From positions 249,501 through 313,500 of the forward strand of contig NZ_QAJL01000006.1 of the NCBI RefSeq assembly GCF_003852525.1: 64,000 bases of DNA. Direction: 5' to 3'. The translations under genes and the position numbers were made by a program. The stretch is from Pedobacter sp. KBW06. GTDB lineage: Bacteria; Bacteroidota; Bacteroidia; Sphingobacteriales; Sphingobacteriaceae. Of the stretch, positions 53,541 through 61,138 are shown piece by piece. Under the pieces are notes generated by a model, which saw nothing but the letters and a program-made list of their open reading frames with translations, ran no database searches and was not told where the DNA came from. Each line of letters begins with the position of its first letter. The first letter of the stretch is position 1.

Positions 53541-54716
53541 CTATTTCTTTATTGAAAACCGGTAAATGGTTACTGTTTTGTATTCCTGTCCAGGCTTCAA
53601 TGTAGTTGTCGGGAAAGCGGGTTGATTTGGTGAATCGGGAAAATGCTGTGTTTCCAGACAGAATGCAGAACGGTGCGGATAACTGCTTTTTCCTTTTCCA
53701 TCATGATCTGCTCCGGTTAGAAAATTACCACTGTAAAACTGAAGGCCGGGCTCTTCTGTCAGGATCTCCATCACAATCCCTGTTTTCGGACTGCTCACTG
53801 TGGCTACTTTCTGCAGGCCTGCTGCTTTTCTGAGCACGAAATTATGATCGTAGCCTTTTCCATATTTCAATTGCTGATGGTTATCATTGATCCTTGCGCC
53901 AATTAGCGTTGGTTTATTGAAATCAAATGGTGTACCTGCAAGTTTTTCAATTTTTCCCGTTGGGATTAAGGTTTCATCAACCGGTGTGTAGGTATCCGCG
54001 TCAATACTTAGCAAATGATCGGTAATTGTCGGATCTCCTGCCCCATTCAGGTTAAAATAGGCATGATTGGTCAGGTTAACCACGGTATTTTTATCGGTTG
54101 TTGCAACATAACTGATTTTGACCTCATTGTTGTCTGTCAGCTCATAAGTTACCTTAACCTTTAGGTTGCCCGGATAGCCGCCTTCTCCCTCTTTAGAAAA
54201 ATAGCTCAGTTCCAGGCTCTGGTCATTAATTTTTTTAGCTTCCCAAACCTGTCCGTAAAAACCACTGGAGCCACCATGCAGGGTATTTACCCCGTCATTG
54301 AGTTCCAGCTGATAATCTTTTCCATCCAGACTGAACTTCCCTTTTGCAATCCGGTTTCCATAGCGGCCGATTAAGGCACCGAAAAAAGGCTCCCCTTTCT
54401 TCTGATAGGTTTTCAGGCTATCGTAACCCAACACCACATCTGTAAAGCCATTTTTAGCATCAGGCACCCATAGCGAGACCAGTCGTCCTCCGTAATTGGT
54501 AATGACTGCTTTTGCGTTATTCTTATTCACCAGCGTATAGAGGCTCACGGTCTTCCCTTTTACTTCCCCCTTAAAAGCTCCGGAATCGGGCACAGAGAGG
54601 GCTGATACAGCCGAAGTGTCGCTGACTGCCGTATTTTTATTTAAAGAGCTGGTACATGCACCTAAAGCCCCGACAAAAATGAGGGCCAGGCAGGTTGGAT
54701 AAAATCTGTTGTTCAT
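53541..54716 (-). CDS. galM: Aldose 1-epimerase (mutarotase), lipoprotein
   Basis: A 391-residue GalM-type enzyme interconverting alpha and beta anomers of aldoses. It has a lipoprotein signal (MNNRFYPTCLALIFVGALGA followed by Cys21), so it acts outside the cytoplasm. Family motifs: ITNYGGRLVSLWVPD, GALIGRYGNRIAKGKF, the catalytic His in VNLTNHAYFNLNGAG, and the C-terminal Glu in FCLETQHFPDSPN. Its promoter contains an AraR-type palindrome, so it probably supplies the right anomer of arabinose or galactose released in the periplasm. A strong terminator follows. Confidence 0.92.
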   Translation of the reverse strand: MNNRFYPTCLALIFVGALGACTSSLNKNTAVSDTSAVSALSVPDSGAFKGEVKGKTVSLYTLVNKNNAKAVITNYGGRLVSLWVPDAKNGFTDVVLGYDSLKTYQKKGEPFFGALIGRYGNRIAKGKFSLDGKDYQLELNDGVNTLHGGSSGFYGQVWEAKKINDQSLELSYFSKEGEGGYPGNLKVKVTYELTDNNEVKISYVATTDKNTVVNLTNHAYFNLNGAGDPTITDHLLSIDADTYTPVDETLIPTGKIEKLAGTPFDFNKPTLIGARINDNHQQLKYGKGYDHNFVLRKAAGLQKVATVSSPKTGIVMEILTEEPGLQFYSGNFLTGADHDGKGKSSYPHRSAFCLETQHFPDSPNQPAFPTTTLKPGQEYKTVTIYRFSIKK

Positions 54717-54744
54717 ACGTTTGTTGCTATATTTGATCGCATCT

Positions 54745-54791
54745 CTAATGTAGAAAAAGAATATTAAATGTCAAAATAACATTTAATATTC
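54745..54791 (-). promoter_or_regulatory. AraR-like operator and promoter of galM
   Basis: Perfect 13-bp inverted repeat GAATATTAAATGT (54759-54771) and ACATTTAATATTC (54779-54791) with the 7-bp spacer CAAAATA. The inner arms ATTAAATGT/ACATTTAAT differ from the araR/GH43 arm ATTAAACGT by one C-to-T change. A minus-strand -7 box TACATTAG (54752-54745) lies 10 bp from the core, the same box and nearly the same spacing as in the GH43 promoter. Confidence 0.65.
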
Positions 54792-54848
54792 AAACCTTGG
54801 TCCTTTCCGATTTTCTATGCCTTCAGCATTGATCGATACCGGTTTTAG

Positions 54849-56330
54849 TTAGCGTATTGAGTTTTTGAGAATTTCAACACTCCTTATAATTTCTTCTTTT
54901 GATGAAGAGGCAAAGCCCAGACGGATGCCATTGGTTGTATAGCCGGGATATTGGTGTGCTTTGCCATCGGAGATATACAAACCTTTACTCCGGGCGCTTT
55001 GTGCCAGGTTTTCCAGGTTGATGGATGGATCGAATTCCGTCCAGACGGTCATCCCTCCTTCAGGAATGGTAAAATTCACCAGACCTGCCAATTCAGTGCT
55101 TAGCAAGCGGCAAAAAAGATCCCTTCTCTCTTCATATACCGACAATGCCTTCCTCAGGTAGCGCTGAGTGGTATTGTCATTCAGCAGTTCGGCCATTGCA
55201 TTGTCTAAAATATGGTCTCCCTGCCTGTCCAGCAAAACCCTTACCCTGGCAAGGTGTGTGATTACATTTTCTGCGGCCACAAGGTATCCCATCCGAAAAG
55301 CAGGGGAAAAGCTTTTTCCGAATGATCCGCAATAAATGACCATCCCATTTTCATCGGCACTGGCCAGTGGCAATAGCGGGCGGTGCTTATAGTGAAAATC
55401 ATAATCGTAATCGTCTTCAAAGATGATGAAACCATATTCATTGGCAAGCCGCAATAATTCTAATCTCCGGTCGATCCGGAGCGACACGGTAGTCGGATAA
55501 TGGTGATGTGGTGTTACATAAACCATCCTCACTTTTTGTTTGCTGCAGATTTCCCGCAGTTCATCTACGACGATTCCATGTTCATCGACCCTGATGCCGA
55601 TATGTCTGGCCCTGGCGTGTATGAAATTGTGTTCTGCTCTCTTCCAGCCCGGAATCCCGGAAACAATGACATCACCGGGTTTAATGAGTGCAGTACAGAC
55701 CAGGTTAATGCCCATTAAGGTTCCTCTAACCGAAAGGATATTGCTTTCCTTTGCTTTTAAAGCCCGGGTCTCGTTAAGATAGTTCGCTATCGCTGCTCTG
55801 TAGTAGCCCGGACCAGCAGCATTGCTGTAACTTCCAAACTTATCATATAATCCGCTTCGTGTCAGCTGAGTCCGGTAAGCCCTGTAAAATTCCTTTAAGG
55901 GGGCCAGCCTCGGATCAGGATAGCCATCGTCCAAATGAAGTTCTGTAACCGGATGATCAGCAGCGGTGTCGAGGTAGCTCATTTCCGGGATCACAAAGCC
56001 TGCCTTTTTTAATGAAGCCGGTACAAGGCTTCCACCCAGATTTTCCGGTTCGTGATCGATGAGGTGTGAAGAGACAAAGGTGCCATTGCCAATGCGGCTC
56101 TCCAGCCAGCCTTGCGTTTGCAGTTCTTCATAGGCCTTAGTAACGGTGAGCCGGTTGATTTGCAACAATTCGGCTACAGCTCTGGAACCTGGCAATTTTT
56201 GCCCGGAACGCAATTTCCCTTTTTTGATGAGGGACAAAACTGCATCTGAAAGCTGGAGATAAAGCGCCCTGCCGGAAGAAGGGGCAAATGAGAGCTCAGT
56301 GAAAAGCTGCAGGGAAATTGGACTACTCAT
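54849..56330 (-). CDS. MocR-type GntR/aminotransferase transcriptional regulator
   Basis: A 493-residue cytoplasmic regulator from MSSPISLQLFTELSF at 56330; the open frame continues 64 codons upstream but is unlike the family and covers the divergent promoter. Residues about 12-80 are a GntR winged helix (RALYLQLSDAVLSLIKKGKL, LPGSRAVAELLQINRLTVTK). Residues about 120-490 are a fold-type I PLP domain with IFEDDYDYDFHY and the PLP lysine in YCGSFGKSFSPAFRMGY. It is divergent from the PaiB-like gene, 75 bp between starts, a frequent MocR arrangement in which the neighbour is the target. Effector unknown. Confidence 0.88.
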   Translation of the reverse strand: MSSPISLQLFTELSFAPSSGRALYLQLSDAVLSLIKKGKLRSGQKLPGSRAVAELLQINRLTVTKAYEELQTQGWLESRIGNGTFVSSHLIDHEPENLGGSLVPASLKKAGFVIPEMSYLDTAADHPVTELHLDDGYPDPRLAPLKEFYRAYRTQLTRSGLYDKFGSYSNAAGPGYYRAAIANYLNETRALKAKESNILSVRGTLMGINLVCTALIKPGDVIVSGIPGWKRAEHNFIHARARHIGIRVDEHGIVVDELREICSKQKVRMVYVTPHHHYPTTVSLRIDRRLELLRLANEYGFIIFEDDYDYDFHYKHRPLLPLASADENGMVIYCGSFGKSFSPAFRMGYLVAAENVITHLARVRVLLDRQGDHILDNAMAELLNDNTTQRYLRKALSVYEERRDLFCRLLSTELAGLVNFTIPEGGMTVWTEFDPSINLENLAQSARSKGLYISDGKAHQYPGYTTNGIRLGFASSSKEEIIRSVEILKNSIR

Positions 56331-56405
56331 TTTATTAAGATTGGCCTGCAAAGGTAATCCAATTATCAGGTATTTTTGAGGAAACAAAAGAAAGGGGATC
56401 AATTT

Positions 56406-57011
56406 ATGTACGTACCGAATCAATTTCAGTTTAAAGAGGAGACAGAAAAAATTGCTTTTATGAAGCAGTATAGTTTTGCCACGATCATTACCAATAAGGA
56501 GCAGGTCCCCATAGCCACACAACTGCCCTTTTATATTGACGACCGCGCTGATAAACTGGTCTTAACTTCTCATTTTGCCCTGGCCAATGAGCAGGCGAAA
56601 TATATCGAAGCAAATACTTCTCTGGTCTTGTTTACAGAACCACATGCCTATATCTCGCCCGTTCATTATGATAAAGCCGAGAGTGTTCCTACCTGGGATT
56701 ACATTTCGGTACATGCCTATGGGAAGGCAACAATTCTGGAGGAGGAAAGTTCAAAAATCAGGGTTCTGGAAGAGATGATCAGGTTTTATGACCCAAATTA
56801 TCTGGCACAATGGGACAGCCTCTCCGATAAATTCAAGAAAGGAATGATGCGGGGTATTGTGGCCTTTGAACTGGAGGTAACTGATCTTCAGGGACAAAAG
56901 AAATTGAGCCAGAATAAATCTGAGGCAGAGCGTCAACGCATCGCTGAGCACCTGGAAAAAACGGAGAATACTGTTGAAACTGAACTGGCAAGCTATATCC
57001 GAAAGTTATAG
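56406..57011 (+). CDS. FMN-binding split-barrel protein, PaiB-like
   Basis: A 201-residue protein from MYVPNQFQFKEETEKIAFMK at 56406, the usual start of PaiB/FMN_bind_2 proteins; an ATG ten codons upstream (56376) adds a basic tail not typical of the family. The split barrel runs from FATIITNKEQVPIATQLPFY through LTSHFALANEQAKY, AYISPVHYDKAESVPTWDYI and VHAYGKATIL, ending GIVAFELEVTDLQGQKKLSQNK (split here by the Val-Thr-Asp turn). Named a negative regulator in Bacillus, but the fold suggests flavin binding or pyridoxamine-oxidase-like chemistry. Divergent from MocR, which probably controls it. Confidence 0.85.
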   Translation: MYVPNQFQFKEETEKIAFMKQYSFATIITNKEQVPIATQLPFYIDDRADKLVLTSHFALANEQAKYIEANTSLVLFTEPHAYISPVHYDKAESVPTWDYISVHAYGKATILEEESSKIRVLEEMIRFYDPNYLAQWDSLSDKFKKGMMRGIVAFELEVTDLQGQKKLSQNKSEAERQRIAEHLEKTENTVETELASYIRKL

Positions 57012-57030
57012 CTCGGGAAATCAAAACATA

Positions 57031-58071
57031 TTATGGAACATGTGATTTCCGAAGACTGGAGTTTCTGATGATGAGTTCCGGTCTTACATTAACAGTCTTT
57101 GTCTTACTTTCCGGATTGAAATTCTCCAGTTCCTGAAAATGCAGGTTGCCTATTTTTCTGCCCATTTCCACACTAAACTGGTCTATGGTCGTGATCGAAG
57201 GACTGGTAATTTCGGTGAAAGGTTCGTTGGAATAACCGCAAATCCCCAATGCTTCGGGAATGCGGATTCCTTTATTATTGGCCACTTCCAGGACACCTAA
57301 AGCGGCAAAATCAGAAGTGGAGGCAAAGATGGCATCCGGTGGATCTGGCATATCTAACAATTGGGCAGTGGCTGCTGCCCCCAGTTCTTTTGTCCAGGCA
57401 TTGGCATACATCAATTCGGAAAGTACCGGAAAACCATGGTCCTGTAAAGCTGCGATATAGCCTTCTTTACGTTCTCTGAAAATTTGAAGCTCCTGAGGCC
57501 CTTCCAATAAAGCAATCCTACGGTATCCCTGTTCAATCAGATGCTGCACCGCTTCATAAGCCGCCTGCCTGTTGTCGTTCAACACCTTAAAGGTTTCTAA
57601 CTCTTCTACCACCCGGTCGAACTGAATGAGCTGAATGTTCCGGTCTAACACTTGCTGAAGGTGATCAAAACTCCCTTTTTCTGCGGCAATAGAAATGACG
57701 ATACAGCTGACATTCTGGTTCACCAGGGCATTTATCCCTTCCACTTCCCGGGCATGAAGTTCATTAGACTGGCAAATGACCAGGTTGTATCCCGCTTTAA
57801 AAGTCACCTCTTCCAATCCTGCAATCACATTGGAAAAGAAATACTGATTGATCCGGGGTACCACCACCCCAATGGTTGGATTGTTCCCTTTCCTGAGGTT
57901 AGATGCCATCGCATTTTGCTGATAGTTCATCTCTGCGGCTGTTTTCAACACCAGGGCTTTTGTTTCTGCATTGATCTTATTGCTATCGCTTAAAGCCCTT
58001 GACACCGAAGAGGCTGCTAAATTCAGCTGCTGTGCAATGTCGTATATCGTTGTTCTTTTCTGACGCTTCAT
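57031..58071 (-). CDS. LacI-family regulator, probable xylose regulator
   Basis: A 346-residue repressor from MKRQKRTTIYDIAQQLNLAA at 58071, which places the LacI helix-turn-helix (TTIYDIAQQLNLAASSVSRA, then LSDSNKIN) at the N-terminus as in all family members. The longer open frame to 58122 would translate the operator palindrome and is rejected. Residues about 60-330 are a periplasmic-binding-protein-like effector domain (IGVVVPRINQYFFSNVIAGL, DAIFASTSDFAALGVLEVAN, ICGYSNEPFTEITSPSITTI). It is divergent from xylB-xylA-symporter with a 12-bp palindrome between, so a role as xylose-responsive repressor is likely. Confidence 0.88.
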   Translation of the reverse strand: MKRQKRTTIYDIAQQLNLAASSVSRALSDSNKINAETKALVLKTAAEMNYQQNAMASNLRKGNNPTIGVVVPRINQYFFSNVIAGLEEVTFKAGYNLVICQSNELHAREVEGINALVNQNVSCIVISIAAEKGSFDHLQQVLDRNIQLIQFDRVVEELETFKVLNDNRQAAYEAVQHLIEQGYRRIALLEGPQELQIFRERKEGYIAALQDHGFPVLSELMYANAWTKELGAAATAQLLDMPDPPDAIFASTSDFAALGVLEVANNKGIRIPEALGICGYSNEPFTEITSPSITTIDQFSVEMGRKIGNLHFQELENFNPESKTKTVNVRPELIIRNSSLRKSHVP

Positions 58072-58087
58072 AGGTCCCGTAAAAATA

Positions 58088-58139
58088 CAAAAATATTTTA
58101 GGCAATCGATTGCAATTAGCAAACATTCTCCTAAATTCG
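58088..58139. promoter_or_regulatory. LacI-type operator with divergent promoters (lacI-type gene and xylB)
   Basis: The perfect 12-bp palindrome GCAATCGATTGC (58102-58113) has the central CG expected of LacI-family sites. On the minus strand TATTTTTG (58095-58088) is an exact -7 box 6 bp away for the regulator gene. On the plus strand TAAATTCG (58132-58139, one mismatch) could be the xylB -7 box, which would place its -33 element on the palindrome. Confidence 0.7.
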
Positions 58140-58190
58140 TTTTCTGATAACCAAATATTCATCCAATAAAAGCCATAGCCACAACACGAT

Positions 58191-59669
58191 ATGTTATTAC
58201 TAGGAATAGACGTTGGTACTTCTTCTGTTAAGGTGGCCATCGTAGACTCAGCCTCGCAAAAGGCCATCATTACGGCACAATATCCGGAGGAAGAGCGTGC
58301 CATTCAGGCCCTGCAACCGGGCTGGGCAGAACAAAGTCCGGAAATCTGGTGGGAAGATGCCCAACAGGCATTTTCGATTTGCAAAGCGAAAGGTCTTTTT
58401 AATCCACTGGACATTTCCGCCATCGGTATTGCCTACCAAATGCATGGTCTGGTATTGGTAGACCAGGAACAACAGCTCCTGCGGGACAGCATCATTTGGT
58501 GCGACAGCAGAGCTGTAGCGCTGGGAAATGCCGCATTTGACGAACTGGGTCATGACTATTGCCTCAGCCATCTGCTCAACTCTCCAGGTAATTTTACAGC
58601 TTCCAAACTGGCCTGGGTAAAGCAAAATGAACCGGAGGTTTATGCGAAGATTCATAAGGTCATGCTTCCCGGTGATTTCATCGCGATGAAGCTGACTTCA
58701 AGTATAAGCAGCAGCATCCCTTCCCTATCCGAGGGGGTATTCTGGGACTTTAAGACAGACAGCATATCTACCTCATTGATGGAGCATTATGGCTTTGATC
58801 CGGAACTAATTCCAGAGGTTAAACCAGTGTTTTCAGAACATGGAAAGGTCAGTTTAGCCGCCGCAGCACTTCTGGACCTGAAGCCCGGAATTCCGGTCTC
58901 TTACAAGTCAGGAGACCAACCCAATAATGCATTATCCCTCAATGTGCTGGAGCCCGGAGAAATAGCCGCTACTGCCGGCACATCGGGTGTGATTTATGGC
59001 TTGAGTGATCAGCTGAGCTGCGATCCGCAATCCAGGGTAAACACTTTTGCACATGTCAATTATACACCTGAGCAGAAAAGACTAGGCACCCTGCTTTGCA
59101 TCAATGGCACCGGAAGCATGAACCGGTGGACTAAGAACCTGCTGGCATCCGGAAGCTCCTATGCAGATATGAACAGCGTTGCGAAAAAGGTGGCCATTGG
59201 TGCTGAAGGACTGCGGGTATTGCCTTTTGGAAACGGTGCAGAACGCATGCTGGACAACAAGCTGATTGGAGGCCATTTTCAAAACATAGATTTCAATCTT
59301 CACTGTCCTGCTCACATCTTCAGGGGTGTACAGGAGGGAATCGCCTTTGCCTTCCGCTACGGACTGGACATCATGCGCAGCAACGGGCTTCTTCCAAATG
59401 TGATCCGTTGTGGAAAAGCGAACCTCTTTCTCAGCGAACTCTTCCTCGAAGCCTTTGTGAACAGTACTGGTGTGCCGGTAGAATTGTATGAAAATGATGG
59501 CAGTGTAGGTGCTGCATTGGGTGCAGGAATTGGTGCCGGGATCTATGCTCATCCAGCCGAAGCTTTCAGCCTGATTAAACCCATTCAATTCACGGAACCA
59601 AGCCTAACCTCCAGCTACGAACCAATTTATCAGGACTGGCTCTCAGAGTTAAATACAAAAATAAGATAA
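58191..59669 (+). CDS. xylB: Xylulokinase
   Basis: A 492-residue FGGY kinase forming D-xylulose-5-phosphate. It opens MLLLGIDVGTSSVKVAIVDS (ATP-phosphate motif), has ALQPGWAEQSPEIWWEDAQ and IAYQMHGLVLVD (substrate loop), WCDSRAV, and the C-terminal domain GDQPNNALSLNVLEPGEIAA followed by GTSGVIYGL. The near-C-terminal NDGSVGAALGAGIGAGIY is typical. Size and motifs separate it clearly from AraB at 44770. It receives xylulose from XylA; its product is also that of AraD, joining the two pathways. Confidence 0.94.
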   Translation: MLLLGIDVGTSSVKVAIVDSASQKAIITAQYPEEERAIQALQPGWAEQSPEIWWEDAQQAFSICKAKGLFNPLDISAIGIAYQMHGLVLVDQEQQLLRDSIIWCDSRAVALGNAAFDELGHDYCLSHLLNSPGNFTASKLAWVKQNEPEVYAKIHKVMLPGDFIAMKLTSSISSSIPSLSEGVFWDFKTDSISTSLMEHYGFDPELIPEVKPVFSEHGKVSLAAAALLDLKPGIPVSYKSGDQPNNALSLNVLEPGEIAATAGTSGVIYGLSDQLSCDPQSRVNTFAHVNYTPEQKRLGTLLCINGTGSMNRWTKNLLASGSSYADMNSVAKKVAIGAEGLRVLPFGNGAERMLDNKLIGGHFQNIDFNLHCPAHIFRGVQEGIAFAFRYGLDIMRSNGLLPNVIRCGKANLFLSELFLEAFVNSTGVPVELYENDGSVGAALGAGIGAGIYAHPAEAFSLIKPIQFTEPSLTSSYEPIYQDWLSELNTKIR

Positions 59670-59786
59670 GCAACACTAAATTCTGAATATCAATAGTTTA
59701 AAATTTTATTTAACTATAAAGAAACCCGATAAAACAGCAAAATACCAGATTAAACCTTATTAAATCAACCAAAATAAAGACCCAAA

Positions 59787-61118
59787 ATGATTACAGTAAC
59801 GACAGGAGAAAAGGAATTTTTCAAAGGAATAGGACCCATAAAATTTGAAGGATTGGCTTCAGATAACCCACTGGCATTTCGCTGGTATGATGAAAACAGA
59901 ATGATTGCAGGAAAGACAATGAAGGAACACTTACGTTTTGCCTGCGCCTACTGGCATTCTTTTGTCGCTACCGGTGGAGATCCCTTTGGTGAGGCCAGTA
60001 TTACTCATCCATGGAATGAAAAAACCGATGCGGTAGCCCGTGCAAAAGACAAAATGGACTCGGCTTTTGAGTTCATCAGCAAGATGAACCTCCCCTATTA
60101 TTGCTTTCATGATGTGGATCTGGTAGATTATACCAATGACATCCATGAGAATGAGCGGCGCTTGCAGGCCATCGTAGCGTATGCCCGGCAAAAACAGGCG
60201 GCAAGTGGCGTTAAACTACTTTGGGGAACGGCAAATTTATTTTCTCACCGCCGGTACATGAATGGCGCGGCGACAAACCCGGATTTCCATGTCCTGGCAC
60301 ACGGCGCAGCACAGGTAAAATCTGCCCTGGATGCGACCATTGCATTGGATGGGGAGAATTATGTATTCTGGGGCGGTCGTGAGGGCTATATGAGCTTGCT
60401 GAATACCAATATGAAACGGGAACAGGAACACCTGGCAAAGTTCCTGCACCTGGCAAAGGACTATGCCCGTAAGCAAGGTTTTAAAGGTACTTTCTTCATA
60501 GAACCGAAACCATGTGAGCCTTCCAAACACCAATACGATTACGATGCGGCTACCGTGAGCAATTTCCTTCGTCAATATGGTCTGCTGGAAGACTTCAAAC
60601 TAAACATCGAGGTGAACCATGCCACGCTTGCGGGCCATACCTTCCAGCACGAATTACAGATAGCGGCTGATGCAGGCCTGTTGGGCTCTATGGATGCCAA
60701 CAGAGGCGATTACCAGAACGGATGGGATACCGACCAGTTTCCGAACAACATCAATGAACTGACGGAAGCCATGCTGATTGTACTGGAGGCCAACGGGCTT
60801 CAGGGCGGAGGAATCAACTTCGATGCTAAGATCAGAAGAAATTCAACAGATCCTGCTGATTTGTTCTACGCACATATTGGCGGAATGGACACTTTTGCCC
60901 GGGCCCTGATTACTGCAGATCAGATCCTGCAGCAATCCGACTATAAAAAAATCAGAACCAAACGCTACGCATCATTTGATGAGGGTGCCGGTCAGGATTT
61001 TGAAAATGGCCTGATGGACCTGGAAGCTCTGCGCAACTATGCCCTTGAAAAAGGAGAGCCGCAAAGCATCAGCGGCCAGCAGGAGCTTTTAGAAAACATC
61101 GTTAACAGATTCATTTAA
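59787..61118 (+). CDS. xylA: Xylose isomerase
   Basis: A 443-residue class II xylose isomerase (D-xylose to D-xylulose), a TIM-barrel metalloenzyme. Visible motifs: FACAYWHSFVATGGDPFGEA, the catalytic His in YYCFHDVDLVD, YVFWGGREGYMSLLNTNMKR, the metal-binding Glu in FFIEPKPCEPSKHQYDYD, NIEVNHATLAGHTFQHEL and MDANRGDYQNGWDTDQFP. Length and the N-terminal extension fit class II. The 117-bp gap after xylB contains an imperfect AT-rich dyad (59693-59717) and an ACCAAAATAAAG leader but no clear operator, so it is probably cotranscribed. Confidence 0.96.
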   Translation: MITVTTGEKEFFKGIGPIKFEGLASDNPLAFRWYDENRMIAGKTMKEHLRFACAYWHSFVATGGDPFGEASITHPWNEKTDAVARAKDKMDSAFEFISKMNLPYYCFHDVDLVDYTNDIHENERRLQAIVAYARQKQAASGVKLLWGTANLFSHRRYMNGAATNPDFHVLAHGAAQVKSALDATIALDGENYVFWGGREGYMSLLNTNMKREQEHLAKFLHLAKDYARKQGFKGTFFIEPKPCEPSKHQYDYDAATVSNFLRQYGLLEDFKLNIEVNHATLAGHTFQHELQIAADAGLLGSMDANRGDYQNGWDTDQFPNNINELTEAMLIVLEANGLQGGGINFDAKIRRNSTDPADLFYAHIGGMDTFARALITADQILQQSDYKKIRTKRYASFDEGAGQDFENGLMDLEALRNYALEKGEPQSISGQQELLENIVNRFI

Positions 61119-61138
61119 AACCTGATAAAGCCAATCAC

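Noticed and set aside
56331..56522. 64-codon upstream extension of the MocR gene
   Set aside because: It resembles no GntR protein and would cover the start of the divergent PaiB-like gene.
58072..58122. N-terminal extension of the LacI regulator
   Set aside because: The LacI helix-turn-helix always begins within a few residues of the start; the extension translates the operator palindrome and the -7 box.
59693..59717. AT-rich dyad upstream of xylA as an operator
   Set aside because: Only about two thirds of the positions pair, composition alone could give it, and it resembles neither the AraR nor the LacI site in the window.
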